DNA of 64,000 nt from Hyphomonas sp. TMED17 (lineage in GTDB: Bacteria > Pseudomonadota > Alphaproteobacteria > Caulobacterales > Hyphomonadaceae), in assembly GCA_002172915.1 (NCBI GenBank), contig NHBW01000007.1, forward strand, positions 8,084-72,083. Direction: 5' to 3'. Positions 42,660-52,131 of the stretch are shown here, piece after piece. Every line of letters starts with the position of its first letter. Positions within the stretch are counted from its first letter, which is position 1. The notes below the pieces were generated by a model that was not told the origin of the DNA, ran no database searches, and was given only the letters and a program-made list of their open reading frames with translations. The position numbers and the translations under genes are program-made.

Positions 42660-44303
42660 CTAGGCAATGACGGGTTCTTCTGCCGGTTTTAGCGCATCCC
42701 GTCCGCGGATCATATCGGCAGCTTTCTCAGCAATCATGATCGTCGGCGCGTTAGTATTGCCGCCAATCAAGGCCGGCATCACTGACGCATCGACAACCCG
42801 CAGGCCAAGGATACCACGCACCCGTAACTCGGTATCCAGTGGCGCGCTGTCCTGCGTCCCCATGCTTACGGTTCCGACTGGATGATAAATCGTTTCGCCA
42901 CGCTGGCGAACGAAGGCATCAATATCAGCATCGCTCTGAACGTCAGGCCCCGGCATCATTTCTGGCCCGATAATCGGGCTGAACGCCAGTTGCGCACAAA
43001 TATCACGTACCATGCGAACCGAGCGACGCATTACCTGCCGGTCTTCTTCAGCTGCAAGATATTGCGGATCAATCAACGGCGCTTCAAACGGGTCGGCACT
43101 GTTTAGACGAACCGTTCCGCGCGATTCCGGACGTAACTGACAGGCATGCAGCGTAAAGCCGTCACGGTCGGGGCTGGTCGCCCCATGATCACGCATAATT
43201 GCATTCAGCAAGTGCAGCTGGATATCGGGTCTGTCCAAACCCTCACGCGACTTCAGAAACCCTCCGGCATGCAGGAAATTGTCACCCCCGGGGCCCGTTT
43301 TATTAATGAGATAACGAAGCCCGACGCCGAGTTTTTTAATTCCCGCCTGAGCTGAATAAGCGGATATTTTCTGGGTAAGTTCGTGCAGGATCGTCACGTC
43401 GAGATGATCCTGAAGGTTGCCGCCAACGCCCTCAAGATCAGCAACCGACCGGATCCCGTGTTTACGAACCTCTTCGCCCGGACCAACCCCTGACAATAAG
43501 AGAATCTGGGGTGACTGAACAGCGCCCGCGCAGACAAGAACCTCGCTATTACAAAGAATATTCTCGGGCCTCGCACCGCGTTTCGGCACTACTTCAACGC
43601 CAATCGCCTTACCGCCCTCGATCAACACACGGGAAACCAATGCCGTTGATTTGATGGTCAGATTTTCACGCGTCTTGGAAATCGGCCTGAGATAGGCAAA
43701 AGAGGCGCTCCATCTTTCACCATTATAAATTGTCCGTTGGTACGGTCCGACGCCTTCTTGCTGGGCCCCGTTAAAATCTGTGGTTTCAGGATAGCCGGCC
43801 TGCACACCGGCTTTGATGAAACTACGATACACATCATTATCCATCGGGCTTTCAGTGACCTTTAACGGTCCGTCGCCACCATGGAACGCATTCGAACCGC
43901 CTTCATATCCCTCGGAGCGTTTGAAATATGGCAGAACATCATCGAAGCCCCAGCCGGTCAGGCCCATTTGGCGCCACTGGTCATAATCGCGGGCATGGCC
44001 GCGAATATATAGCATGCCGTTAATTGACGAAGATCCGCCCCAGCCGCGCCCTCTCGGCCAGAACAGCTTGCGCCCGTCCATATGTTCTTGCGGCGTCGTC
44101 CAGAAGCCCCAATTATGCGGGTTCTGGTTTTTGATCAGATTTCCTACGCCGGCCGGCATTCTGACCATAAGCGACTTATCTTCTTTGCCGGCTTCAATCA
44201 GACAAACTGAAACATTCGGGTCTTCACTCAGCCGATTGGCAAGCACACACCCTGCACTGCCGGCGCCGACAATGATATAATCGTAACTCTCTGACTGACG
44301 CAT
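42660..44303 (-). CDS. GMC-family FAD-dependent oxidoreductase (choline/alcohol dehydrogenase-like)
   Basis: FAD enzyme of 547 residues that oxidises an alcohol to an aldehyde. The dinucleotide motif is VGAGSAGCVLANRL; GMC signature 1 covers GRGWGGSSSINGMLYIRG; signature 2 is CAGAVQSPQILLLSGVG. The catalytic His is in HPVGTVSMG near the C-terminus. It resembles choline dehydrogenase BetA and long-chain alcohol dehydrogenases alike, so the substrate is not assigned. GGAGG precedes the ATG. cysE is divergent. Confidence 0.88.
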   Translation of the reverse strand: MRQSESYDYIIVGAGSAGCVLANRLSEDPNVSVCLIEAGKEDKSLMVRMPAGVGNLIKNQNPHNWGFWTTPQEHMDGRKLFWPRGRGWGGSSSINGMLYIRGHARDYDQWRQMGLTGWGFDDVLPYFKRSEGYEGGSNAFHGGDGPLKVTESPMDNDVYRSFIKAGVQAGYPETTDFNGAQQEGVGPYQRTIYNGERWSASFAYLRPISKTRENLTIKSTALVSRVLIEGGKAIGVEVVPKRGARPENILCNSEVLVCAGAVQSPQILLLSGVGPGEEVRKHGIRSVADLEGVGGNLQDHLDVTILHELTQKISAYSAQAGIKKLGVGLRYLINKTGPGGDNFLHAGGFLKSREGLDRPDIQLHLLNAIMRDHGATSPDRDGFTLHACQLRPESRGTVRLNSADPFEAPLIDPQYLAAEEDRQVMRRSVRMVRDICAQLAFSPIIGPEMMPGPDVQSDADIDAFVRQRGETIYHPVGTVSMGTQDSAPLDTELRVRGILGLRVVDASVMPALIGGNTNAPTIMIAEKAADMIRGRDALKPAEEPVIA

Positions 44304-44446
44304 AAATTCCTCCCGAATATTATTTTACGCGGAATGTGACAGATTTCCTGATTGTATCAACTCATTCCGAGAGCGAAGTTGCTGCAAAAGCGCAAAACCG
44401 AACGGCCCGACTTGCAAAAACACCTATCCGACGCCAGTTTATTGGC

Positions 44447-45274
44447 ATGAAAAATGAGACGATGAATAATAATCCGGACATCGGATCGCCACCGCCTGTG
44501 TGGACGCGGTTGCAATTCGAAGCCCGCGCTGCAGCTGCCGACGAACCAACAATGGCGAGCTATATCGGGGCTGCGATCCTGAGCCATGAAACACTTTGCA
44601 GCGCTCTGTCGTTTCATCTCGCAGAAAAACTCGCCGGGCCAGAAATGGGCGCTCAACAGGTCCGGCAAATTATCTCTGCGGCCTATGCCGAATATCCCGA
44701 TCTGCTGAGTGCAGCCGAACATGATATTCAAGCCACGCTCGAGCGGGACCCCGCCTGTCGCGGCGTATTACAACCATTCTTGTTTTTTAAAGGGTTTCTA
44801 GCCCTTCAAACTCATCGCGTTGCGAACACTTTGTGGCGGCAAGGTCGCGAAACGCTAGCATTCCAATTCCAGTCGCGCGCCAGTGAAAAATTTGCCGTCG
44901 ACATTCACCCGGCCACACAAATCGGTCAGGGGGTCATGCTTGATCACGCGACCGACATCACAATTGGCGAGACGGCGGTCATCGGCGACAATTGCTCGAT
45001 CATGCAGGGTGTAACGCTCGGCGGGACCGGCAAAGAAACCCGTGACCGACACCCGAAACTAGGCAAAGGCGTATTAATATCCGTCGGCGCAAAAGTTCTC
45101 GGAAACATCCGAATTGGCGATGAAGCTAAAGTTGCTGCCGGATCGGTCGTCCTAAAAGACGTTGCCCCGAAATGCACTGTTGCCGGCGTTCCGGCGAAAC
45201 AGGTTGGTGGACCGAGTAGTGCTCCGGCCCGTGACATGGATCAGGCCTTACCAGACCCGGGGGCTGACGATTAG
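44447..45274 (+). CDS. cysE: Serine O-acetyltransferase
   Basis: Acetylates serine with acetyl-CoA as the first step of cysteine synthesis. The frame opens at a GTG (44336), but the family normally begins near the ATGs at 44447 or 44462; neither has a clear ribosome site, so the start is approximate (about 270 residues). The N-terminal helical domain is followed by the hexapeptide beta-helix (VMLDHATDITIGETAVIGDN) with the catalytic His-Asp pair, and GGTGKETRDRHPKLGKGVLI. Its end overlaps the convergent HNH gene by four bases. Confidence 0.92.
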   Translation: MKNETMNNNPDIGSPPPVWTRLQFEARAAAADEPTMASYIGAAILSHETLCSALSFHLAEKLAGPEMGAQQVRQIISAAYAEYPDLLSAAEHDIQATLERDPACRGVLQPFLFFKGFLALQTHRVANTLWRQGRETLAFQFQSRASEKFAVDIHPATQIGQGVMLDHATDITIGETAVIGDNCSIMQGVTLGGTGKETRDRHPKLGKGVLISVGAKVLGNIRIGDEAKVAAGSVVLKDVAPKCTVAGVPAKQVGGPSSAPARDMDQALPDPGADD

Positions 45275-45522
45275 AAGCGATTGCCTTTAATCTTGTTACA
45301 ACGCGCATGCACCAGCTGGAGATTGTCGCGTCGATCTGTGCCGCCTTTAGATTTTGGCTGAATATGATCAATCGTTGCGCGGTTTCGCGCCCAGACCGTG
45401 GCATGCGGAGCTTCAAACCGGTTTGAGAGCATGGTCTTTCCGCAAAAAGCACAAAGATGGTTCTGAGCTTCCCAAAGATCCACATGCAGCTGGCTGTCGG
45501 GACGTTTGAAGCTCTGACTCAT
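45271..45522 (-). CDS. Small HNH-domain protein
   Basis: An 83-residue protein that is almost only an HNH nuclease domain: CAFCGK, then [23 protein letters not shown], then HARCNKIKG. The two CxxC-like pairs would hold a structural zinc, and Asp-His with the following Asn and His form the nuclease site. Its ATG overlaps the folD stop codon (ATGA), so it is translationally coupled to folD. The function is unknown; no restriction or mobile genes lie nearby. Confidence 0.82.
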   Translation of the reverse strand: MSQSFKRPDSQLHVDLWEAQNHLCAFCGKTMLSNRFEAPHATVWARNRATIDHIQPKSKGGTDRRDNLQLVHARCNKIKGNRF

Positions 45523-46406
45523 AAATCCGCCGGAAGTGCCCAGCCGCGACGTGCGCCCGCCGCGATTAGCGTATTCCGCAACAGGCAGGCAATCGTCATC
45601 GGTCCAACCCCGCCCGGCACTGGCGTCGCGGCGCCGGCAACTTCCGAAATTGCGGCATAATCAGCGTCCCCGACAAGACGGGTCGCCCCGTCCCCCTTAT
45701 CGGGCGCAGCCACCCGGTTAATACCGACATCAATCACGCACGCGCCGGGCTTCACCCAGTCCGCCTTGACCATAAGCGGTCGTCCAACCGCCGGCACCAG
45801 AATATCGGCTGTCCGGCAAAGCGCAGCGAGATTGCGGGTCTTTGAATGCGCCAGCGTTACCGTGCAATTTTCGGCCAGAAACAATAATGCCGCCGGCTTT
45901 CCGACCAGAATCGAACGGCCGAGCACGACAACATTCAGTCCGGTGAGGTCGTCGCCCAATGCCTGCTTTGCCAGAATAACGCACCCTGTCGGGGTGCAGG
46001 GCCGCAGGCCAGGCTTGCCCTGCAGCAACCGACCGGCGCTAATCTCGGTCAAACCATCAACATCCTTGGCTGGATCAATACGCTCGATTGCGGCAGCTTC
46101 ATCGAGGCCATTCGGCAAAGGAAGCTGAAGCAGAATGCCATCAACATCCTCGGCCCGGTTCAGATCGTCGAGAACCGCTTCGACTTCGCGCTGAGAGATA
46201 TCTGCTGGCAGCCGGTGGTTGACCGATGCCATACCGACCTCTTCTGTCTGCTTGATCTTGTTCCTGACATAGACTTGCGAAGCCGGATCCTCACCGACCA
46301 GAACGACTGCGAGACTTGGCCTGGCCGGAAGGCCCGCAACAATCTCGCCGACTTTCGCCCGTAATTGCGCTGCGGCGTCTTTGCCGGATATTCGCATCGC
46401 TGTCAT
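45519..46406 (-). CDS. folD: Bifunctional methylenetetrahydrofolate dehydrogenase/cyclohydrolase
   Basis: Interconverts methylene-, methenyl- and formyl-tetrahydrofolate for purine and formyl-methionine synthesis. The 295 residues include [14 protein letters not shown] with the catalytic Lys, the LPLPNGLDE segment, PCTPTGC, and the cofactor loop [22 protein letters not shown] precedes the ATG. Its stop overlaps the HNH gene start, and the YggT gene ends 21 bases upstream. Confidence 0.96.
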   Translation of the reverse strand: MTAMRISGKDAAAQLRAKVGEIVAGLPARPSLAVVLVGEDPASQVYVRNKIKQTEEVGMASVNHRLPADISQREVEAVLDDLNRAEDVDGILLQLPLPNGLDEAAAIERIDPAKDVDGLTEISAGRLLQGKPGLRPCTPTGCVILAKQALGDDLTGLNVVVLGRSILVGKPAALLFLAENCTVTLAHSKTRNLAALCRTADILVPAVGRPLMVKADWVKPGACVIDVGINRVAAPDKGDGATRLVGDADYAAISEVAGAATPVPGGVGPMTIACLLRNTLIAAGARRGWALPADL

Positions 46407-46427
46407 TTGCCGACCCCTTTATTCAGC

Positions 46428-46736
46428 TCAAAAAGGAACCAGCATAATCAGACTTGGAATAGCCCAATCCCGCACAAACGGGATACCAAGCGCAATCACC
46501 AAAACCGACAGGTCCAAATTACCCAGAGGCGGCAACATGTTTCGGATGGGGCGCGCAACCGGCTCGATGATCGAACTCAAAAAGCCATAAATCGACCGCA
46601 CCGTCATATTCCGGAAATCGATAACATTCGAGACCATTAGCCATCCCAAAACGACGTAAACCAACAGCGCGATAAAATAGATATCGAGTAACGGCGAAAC
46701 AAAATACTGGTTCAGCGCTAATAGAAGCTCTCTCAA
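46428..46736 (-). CDS. YggT-family membrane protein
   Basis: A 102-residue integral membrane protein with two hydrophobic segments, at about residues 12-32 and 70-95. The family motif appears as PVARPIRNMLPPLGNLDLSVLV. The start is a TTG at 46736 with a strong GGAGG eight bases before it. Members have been linked to membrane or osmotic functions, but no activity is established. folD follows on the same strand after 21 bases. Confidence 0.85.
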   Translation of the reverse strand: MRELLLALNQYFVSPLLDIYFIALLVYVVLGWLMVSNVIDFRNMTVRSIYGFLSSIIEPVARPIRNMLPPLGNLDLSVLVIALGIPFVRDWAIPSLIMLVPF

Positions 46737-46801
46737 AGTAATATCCTCCGTTGATAGAGAGACCGCATAAGCAGCTTTGCCAAGCCCGGCAAGCTTGCCG
46801 T

Positions 46802-47614
46802 CTAATTTGTCCGCCTAAAACGACCTCCCTGTAACGACATTATTTTCCGAGCCAGCGCTTCTGGCATTATCCGCGTCAGTGTCGCCAGCCCCTTATTCAC
46901 CGGACCGGGCACGGTCACAGGCAATCCTGTCTCACAAGCCTCAATGCCGGCTCGGACCACAGGTTCGGCTTCCATCCACAACCAGGAGGGCATCTGATTT
47001 GTCTGTTGCCGGGTTCCATTGACATCATGGAATTCCGACCAGGTGAAGCCCGGACATAAGGCGGTACAGTGGACATTACTGGCCCCGCTTGCCTGCGCCT
47101 CAGCGTGAATGCTCTCCGAGAATTTTATCATGCCGGCCTTCACACTGCCGTATAATGTGTGACCGCTCGACCCCGGCGCATAACCCGCCAGAGATGCAAC
47201 ATTTACGATCCTCCCAAAGCCGCGCTCGATCATACCCGGCAACACTTTATGCGTTAATTCGACCGGCGCCGTATACAACACTCGCAGAAACTCGGCCTGA
47301 TCCTTCCATTTGGTATTGAGAAATGTCCCGGGCAGCCCGTAGCCGGCATTGTTCACAACCCCATCAATATGGCGCTTCAGAACATCGACCTCTTTCAGGA
47401 TCGCCTGTACCGAATTCGCCCGCGCCAGATCCTGCTGAATTGTATAAACCTGCACACCAAAATCGCGCTCGATTTCGTGCTTTAATTCATCAAGCCGTTC
47501 CAGACGTCTAGCGGTGAGAACGACATCCCATCCTCTCGCGGCATACTGCCGGGCAAATTCGGCGCCGATCCCGGCCGACGCCCCAGTCACCAGCATCAAT
47601 CTCGTATTCGACAT
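46802..47614 (-). CDS. Short-chain dehydrogenase/reductase
   Basis: NAD(P)-dependent oxidoreductase of 270 residues, DltE-like. It shows LVTGASAGIGAEFARQYAARG for cofactor binding, NNAGYG, the catalytic Ser in VASLAGY, and Tyr/Lys in LYGSVKAGM. Of two tandem ATGs I take the second (47614), whose AGGAG is six bases away; that ribosome site overlaps the end of the methyltransferase gene upstream. Substrate unknown. Confidence 0.85.
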   Translation of the reverse strand: MSNTRLMLVTGASAGIGAEFARQYAARGWDVVLTARRLERLDELKHEIERDFGVQVYTIQQDLARANSVQAILKEVDVLKRHIDGVVNNAGYGLPGTFLNTKWKDQAEFLRVLYTAPVELTHKVLPGMIERGFGRIVNVASLAGYAPGSSGHTLYGSVKAGMIKFSESIHAEAQASGASNVHCTALCPGFTWSEFHDVNGTRQQTNQMPSWLWMEAEPVVRAGIEACETGLPVTVPGPVNKGLATLTRIMPEALARKIMSLQGGRFRRTN

Positions 47615-47623
47615 CATCTACTC

Positions 47624-48700
47624 CTACCCGACACGCCGCCAGACCCTGACTTTCGTAAGAAAAGCCAGAGTGTGTGTTTCCAGTTCGAACCCAGCCCGCA
47701 TCATTGCGGGTTCGAAATCCCAACCCAGATATTCCTTGTAATACGGTTCGTGGAAGCCTTCAGGAAAATATTCAAGAATCCCGTCTAATCTTTCATTATC
47801 CCCAAATTGCAGGCTGTCGGCGACAACAAAGCATCCTCCCGGACGAATTATACGCGCCGCTTCGTAAATAATTTTTTCGCGAATTTTTATCGGCAGCTCG
47901 TGAAACAGATAAATCGAAACCAAGCCATCAATCGTGCCGTCGGAAAATGGCAGACTTTCGGCATTAGCCTCTATCACCTCGACTTGAGGCCAGTGCCGTA
48001 ATGCCCGCCTCGCGGTTGCGACATAGGCTGGCGACAGATCAACACCTTGTGCCTCAAGACGCGGATAGGCTGTCATCAGCTGGGACAGAAAAGACCCGCT
48101 GCCGCATGCCAGATCGACAAGCCGATACCCCTTCTGCCCGCGCGCCCTGATGTCTTTCGCCAGTTCAGCCAATGCGGCCCGCCGCATCGCAGCCGCCGAG
48201 CCGGTAAACAGGGCTTCGACCTGGTGATCATAGATATAGGCGCTTTGTTCGCTCAGCCAGCCATCGGTCTGATAATGAAAATTCTGGCGATAATAAGCCG
48301 GATAACGACTCAAATCGGTTGGCTGACGCCTGCGAATTTCAGTTCCATCGCGCGAAACGCGGCGGCGATCGACATCAGGAATATCGGCGAAGAAAGCTCG
48401 CGCGCGTCGTACTGTGGAAACCATTTTAGCCGGATTTAGCTCGCGCGCGACGGGGTCAGGATACAGTCCGGCTTCTATGTTCGCCCTATCCCGTCGAAAC
48501 AGATCAAAATAGGCGCGACGAAGTGCCTTCAAATCGGGTTTCTTGTTTGGCTGGAAAGCCGGCTCGCCAGGGCGGTTAAACCCGGCAGAGCGTTGTCTCG
48601 CCAGCAAATATTGCCCGCCATACCAGGCTGATCGAATGCCTTGTGCAGCGGCGTAACGCGCGCGACCGGCGGTCTTTATCAAACGTTGTATTGCTGTCAT
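47624..48700 (-). CDS. Class I SAM-dependent methyltransferase
   Basis: A 358-residue methyltransferase of unknown substrate. The core begins near residue 180: motif I is LVDLACGSGSFLSQL, motif II QGVDLSPAYVATARR, motif III IEANAESLPFSDGTIDGLV, and then IIRPGGCFVVADS. The first 170 residues form a basic extension with many Arg and Tyr residues and no recognised domain. The C-terminus (FHEPYYKEYLGWDFEPAMMRAG) resembles UbiE-like relatives. The SDR gene follows with its ribosome site inside the end of this gene, so they are coupled. Confidence 0.82.
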   Translation of the reverse strand: MTAIQRLIKTAGRARYAAAQGIRSAWYGGQYLLARQRSAGFNRPGEPAFQPNKKPDLKALRRAYFDLFRRDRANIEAGLYPDPVARELNPAKMVSTVRRARAFFADIPDVDRRRVSRDGTEIRRRQPTDLSRYPAYYRQNFHYQTDGWLSEQSAYIYDHQVEALFTGSAAAMRRAALAELAKDIRARGQKGYRLVDLACGSGSFLSQLMTAYPRLEAQGVDLSPAYVATARRALRHWPQVEVIEANAESLPFSDGTIDGLVSIYLFHELPIKIREKIIYEAARIIRPGGCFVVADSLQFGDNERLDGILEYFPEGFHEPYYKEYLGWDFEPAMMRAGFELETHTLAFLTKVRVWRRVG

Positions 48701-48826
48701 GACTACAAGATGGTCTTACCATCCCCATTCGTCCAGTCTGACCGCTTATCTCGGTCATTTATTCAATCGAAAATTCACTAGCAGCTAAGTCTTCCACTCT
48801 CATGCAGGACGATCTAATAACACCTC

Positions 48827-49768
48827 ATGCAAAATTATTTTACGCCTATCTCCTTTAAACGCTGGCAAACCGACCCGAACGGATTTGCCGACGCGCTCGG
48901 CCGGTCTTTTCGTGAAACCGGCTTTGCCATTATCGAAGATCACCCCATCCCGCATGATGTGATTAATCACGCCGTTGCTGCCACCAAAGCGTTTTTCGCC
49001 CTGCCAGAGCCGACTAAAGTAAAATATTTTGACAAACAAGGCGGCGGCCAAAGAGGCTACACGCCATTCAAGACCGAGAATGCCAAAAATGCCGAGGCAC
49101 CCGATCTCAAAGAATTCTGGCATACCGGACGTGCGCTTGCTCCTGACTCACCACACCGGCACTTGATGAAGCCGACCCCGTCTGTGTCAGAGATCGAGTC
49201 ATTCGATCCCGCAATGGCCGCCTTTTACAACGCGCTGGACGAATGCGGCCGGACTTTGCTCCGTGCGATTGCCCTGCACCTCGATCTATCAGCTGACTGG
49301 TTTGACGACAAAGTGCAATATGGAAATTCGATTCTGCGGCTCCTTCACTATCCACCGCAAGTCGCGCCGCCCGCCAAAGGGTCAGTCAGAGCTGGCGCAC
49401 ACGAAGATATCAATGTCATAACACTCTTGCTCGGCGCGGAAGAAGCCGGTCTTGAAGTCCTGCACGCCTCCGGGCAATGGCTCGCCGTTAATCCGCCTGC
49501 GAATGCGATCGTCATTAATTGTGGTGATATGCTGCAACGTCTGACTGCTGGCCTGTTACCGTCAACGACACATCGCGTGGTAAACCCGAAACCAGAACGT
49601 GCGCAATATCCGCGCTATTCGACCCCGTTTTTTCTGCATTTCAACCACGACGCCCTTATCGAAGCCCTGCCACAATGTGTTGCTGAAGGGGGGCGGGCCG
49701 AACCGCCCATACACGCGAATGACTATTTATTGGAACGGCTGCGCGAAATTGGACTGATAAAATTATAA
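48827..49768 (+). CDS. 2-oxoglutarate/Fe(II)-dependent oxygenase, isopenicillin N synthase family
   Basis: Non-haem iron oxygenase of 313 residues. Iron ligands are His192 and Asp194 (AHEDINVITLLL) and His249 (STTHRVVNP), with Arg263 and Ser265 (RYSTPFF) as the likely 2-oxoglutarate or substrate carboxylate site. The N-terminal domain (FRETGFAIIEDHPIP) is the usual DIOX_N type. It resembles 2-oxoglutarate oxygenases of primary or secondary metabolism; the substrate is unknown. It is divergent from the methyltransferase gene. Confidence 0.88.
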   Translation: MQNYFTPISFKRWQTDPNGFADALGRSFRETGFAIIEDHPIPHDVINHAVAATKAFFALPEPTKVKYFDKQGGGQRGYTPFKTENAKNAEAPDLKEFWHTGRALAPDSPHRHLMKPTPSVSEIESFDPAMAAFYNALDECGRTLLRAIALHLDLSADWFDDKVQYGNSILRLLHYPPQVAPPAKGSVRAGAHEDINVITLLLGAEEAGLEVLHASGQWLAVNPPANAIVINCGDMLQRLTAGLLPSTTHRVVNPKPERAQYPRYSTPFFLHFNHDALIEALPQCVAEGGRAEPPIHANDYLLERLREIGLIKL

Positions 49769-49904
49769 GCTCGGCGGGACTTGCTTAAAACCAAAATTCA
49801 TTGCCACACTCAACCAAAGCGAAGATAGCGCTGCCGTGACTGGATAGAGCCGACATCACCCAAAACCAAACGTTTAATCGATACAAAATACGGAGGAAAA
49901 GCAG

Positions 49905-50612
49905 ATGCCCATAACGACGAGATATGTTGACTATGAGCAGGACGGCACAGTCTATGAGGGGTTTCTGGCGATGCCGGAAACACCTGCCAAGGCTGTTGTT
50001 CTTGTGGCACATGCCTGGGGCGGTCAGACCGGATTTGAACAAGACAAGGCAAAACTGCTGGCCGAATGGGGTTATGCGGGTTTTGCAATTGATGTCTACG
50101 GCAAGGGTCAGAGAGGCGAAACAACCGAAGAATGTCAGGCACTGATGACGCCACTAGCGAATGACCGGCCAACGCTGCAGGCCAGACTTTCAACCGCTCT
50201 GGAGGTCGCAAAATCCGAAAGCGGTCAGGACCGCGCAGCGGCTATTGGCTTCTGCTTTGGCGGCCTCTCCGTTCTCGACATGGCTCGTTGCGGCATGGAT
50301 GTCGACGGTGTGGTCTCATTTCACGGCCTGCTTAACGCACCGGGCAATAGTGCTGGCCGTAACATCAGCGCGAAAGTACTGGCCCTACATGGCTGGGATG
50401 ACCCAATGGCGACACCCGACGATGTCATCGCGTTCAGTAAGGAAATGTTCGCAGCAGCAGCCGACTGGCAACTCCACGCCTATGGAAAGACGTTGCACGC
50501 CTTTACTAATCCCGACGCGCAAAACCCGGATTTTGGAACGCAGTATGATGCCGGCGCCGACCGCAGAAGCCATGCTGCTCTGCGCGATTTCCTGAGCGAA
50601 ATTTACGGCTAG
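49905..50612 (+). CDS. Dienelactone hydrolase family protein
   Basis: Alpha/beta hydrolase of 235 residues. The triad is Cys117 in GFCFGG, an Asp in the GWDDPMA segment (165/166) and His198 in KTLHAF. Cys in place of Ser as nucleophile is normal for dienelactone hydrolases. GGAGG is seven bases before the ATG. No other chloroaromatic degradation genes are near, so the true substrate is probably some other lactone or ester. Confidence 0.87.
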   Translation: MPITTRYVDYEQDGTVYEGFLAMPETPAKAVVLVAHAWGGQTGFEQDKAKLLAEWGYAGFAIDVYGKGQRGETTEECQALMTPLANDRPTLQARLSTALEVAKSESGQDRAAAIGFCFGGLSVLDMARCGMDVDGVVSFHGLLNAPGNSAGRNISAKVLALHGWDDPMATPDDVIAFSKEMFAAAADWQLHAYGKTLHAFTNPDAQNPDFGTQYDAGADRRSHAALRDFLSEIYG

Positions 50613-50626
50613 TTCCAGCACGATCA

Positions 50627-50649
50627 ATCACCGGATTCTATTCGGTGAT
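50627..50649. terminator. Hairpin between convergent genes (dienelactone hydrolase / NhaC)
   Basis: ATCACCG (50627-50633) pairs perfectly with CGGTGAT (50643-50649) around a 9-base loop. The position between two convergent genes suits a shared terminator, but neither strand has a T-run after the stem. Confidence 0.4.
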
Positions 50650-50718
50650 CGGTAATACCGCCAGGATGTTATGATCACGGTCGAAAGACTTGCAACGCGT
50701 AGCTAATCCTGTTGCCGG

Positions 50719-52131
50719 TCATGGCACCATCAAAATACCGGCGACCAGATAGGCAATTGTCGACAATAGCCCGACGCCTACTGCATAGGGAAGCTGGGTC
50801 CGGACATGGTCGAAATGATCACAACCTGCCGCCAGTGAGGCAATAATTGTCGTGTCCGAAATCGGCGAACAATGATCGCCAAACACGCCGCCTCCCATCA
50901 CCGCCGCGATTACGAGAGGTACCGGCACACCGGCACAGATACTCAGCGGAATAGCGATCGGCACAAGTATCGCATAAGTGCCCCAGCTGGTTCCGGTTGT
51001 AAAACTTGTGACGGCCGCAACCAGAAACATCACTGCAGGAACCAGCCAAGCTAGTGCAATCCCTTGTGCAAGGCTGGCAATATAGGCGCCCGTTCCCAAA
51101 GCCGATAAGCTATTTCCCAATAAGAAGGCGAGGAAGATAACCGTAACGGCGGGGATTAAAGCCTTTACGCCGTCAAAGCCAGTGGCCAGTAAGCGCCCGT
51201 GCGCCCGTCCGGACATTACCAGTCCGACCAGTGCCAGTAGCGTCGCGAGCGTGACCGACCAAAGAATTGATTGAGAGCCCGACCCGTTAAGAATATTACC
51301 ACCACCTGTCCAGACCATGAAGGCAAGCGTTCCGCCGATCAGAGTCAGCATCGGCGCAGCCATATAGATCAGCCGGGTTGGCTCATCAGCCGACGCTTCG
51401 ACTGTTGGCTGACTAGCTTCCGACGCGCTTTCGCCAGATCCGTTTTGGCCTCCTTCAGGCTGGGCTAGCGCCCTGCTGTCGGCCTTTTCAAGCGGACCAA
51501 ATGTGCGGTTTGAGATTAGTGTCAAAAACACAACCAACAAAGTCAGAAGCGGGTAGAAATTGAACGGGACGGTCCATACCAGCACTGAGACAGGCGCCGC
51601 AATCCCGTTATTCCCCATTAGCTCCATAATAAAAAATCCCCAGCCATTGAGCAGGACCAGGATACAGACGGGGGCACATGTTGAGTCGATAATATAGGCC
51701 AGTCGTTCCCGGCTCAAATTAAGCCGGTCGAAAAGAAAACGCCCGATTAGACCGGTCGACAGCAGACTGATATTTGTTTCCAGAAATATTACGATCCCGG
51801 CGCCGGCAGTTGTAAGACCGGCGCGGCGCGGCGTTGATGCAAATGACCGCCTTTGCAAAAAAGCGACCATGGCGGCAATCCCGCCCGACGCGCGCATATA
51901 GGCAATTAGAGCGCCAACCAGCAGACAGAATAGAATGATCCGTGTATTGCCAGCATTCGAGAACACATCGACGCCGCGCTCCAGACTTTGCAGCGCGCCG
52001 TAAAACGGGTTCCAGGCGGTCTGAAGTGTCTCGGATGCCAGAATCGCAAGCCCCAGCGCCCAGAAGACATTCCGTGTCCACACCGCAACGGCCAGCACAA
52101 TCAGCGGGGGTATGAGTGTAAAATAATCCAC
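50719..52131 (-). CDS. Na+/H+ antiporter, NhaC family
   Basis: Integral membrane transporter of 470 residues with about eleven to twelve hydrophobic helices and a polar loop near residues 210-250 (Glu/Ser-rich). The region FTTGTSWGTYAILVPIAIPL and the GGGVFGDHCSPISDTTIIAS signature are typical of the NhaC family. Transport could be sodium/proton or amino acid/malate-type exchange. The start is a GTG directly abutting the stop codon of the dipeptidase gene (TAAGTG, no gap), so translation is coupled. Confidence 0.88.
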   Translation of the reverse strand: MDYFTLIPPLIVLAVAVWTRNVFWALGLAILASETLQTAWNPFYGALQSLERGVDVFSNAGNTRIILFCLLVGALIAYMRASGGIAAMVAFLQRRSFASTPRRAGLTTAGAGIVIFLETNISLLSTGLIGRFLFDRLNLSRERLAYIIDSTCAPVCILVLLNGWGFFIMELMGNNGIAAPVSVLVWTVPFNFYPLLTLLVVFLTLISNRTFGPLEKADSRALAQPEGGQNGSGESASEASQPTVEASADEPTRLIYMAAPMLTLIGGTLAFMVWTGGGNILNGSGSQSILWSVTLATLLALVGLVMSGRAHGRLLATGFDGVKALIPAVTVIFLAFLLGNSLSALGTGAYIASLAQGIALAWLVPAVMFLVAAVTSFTTGTSWGTYAILVPIAIPLSICAGVPVPLVIAAVMGGGVFGDHCSPISDTTIIASLAAGCDHFDHVRTQLPYAVGVGLLSTIAYLVAGILMVP

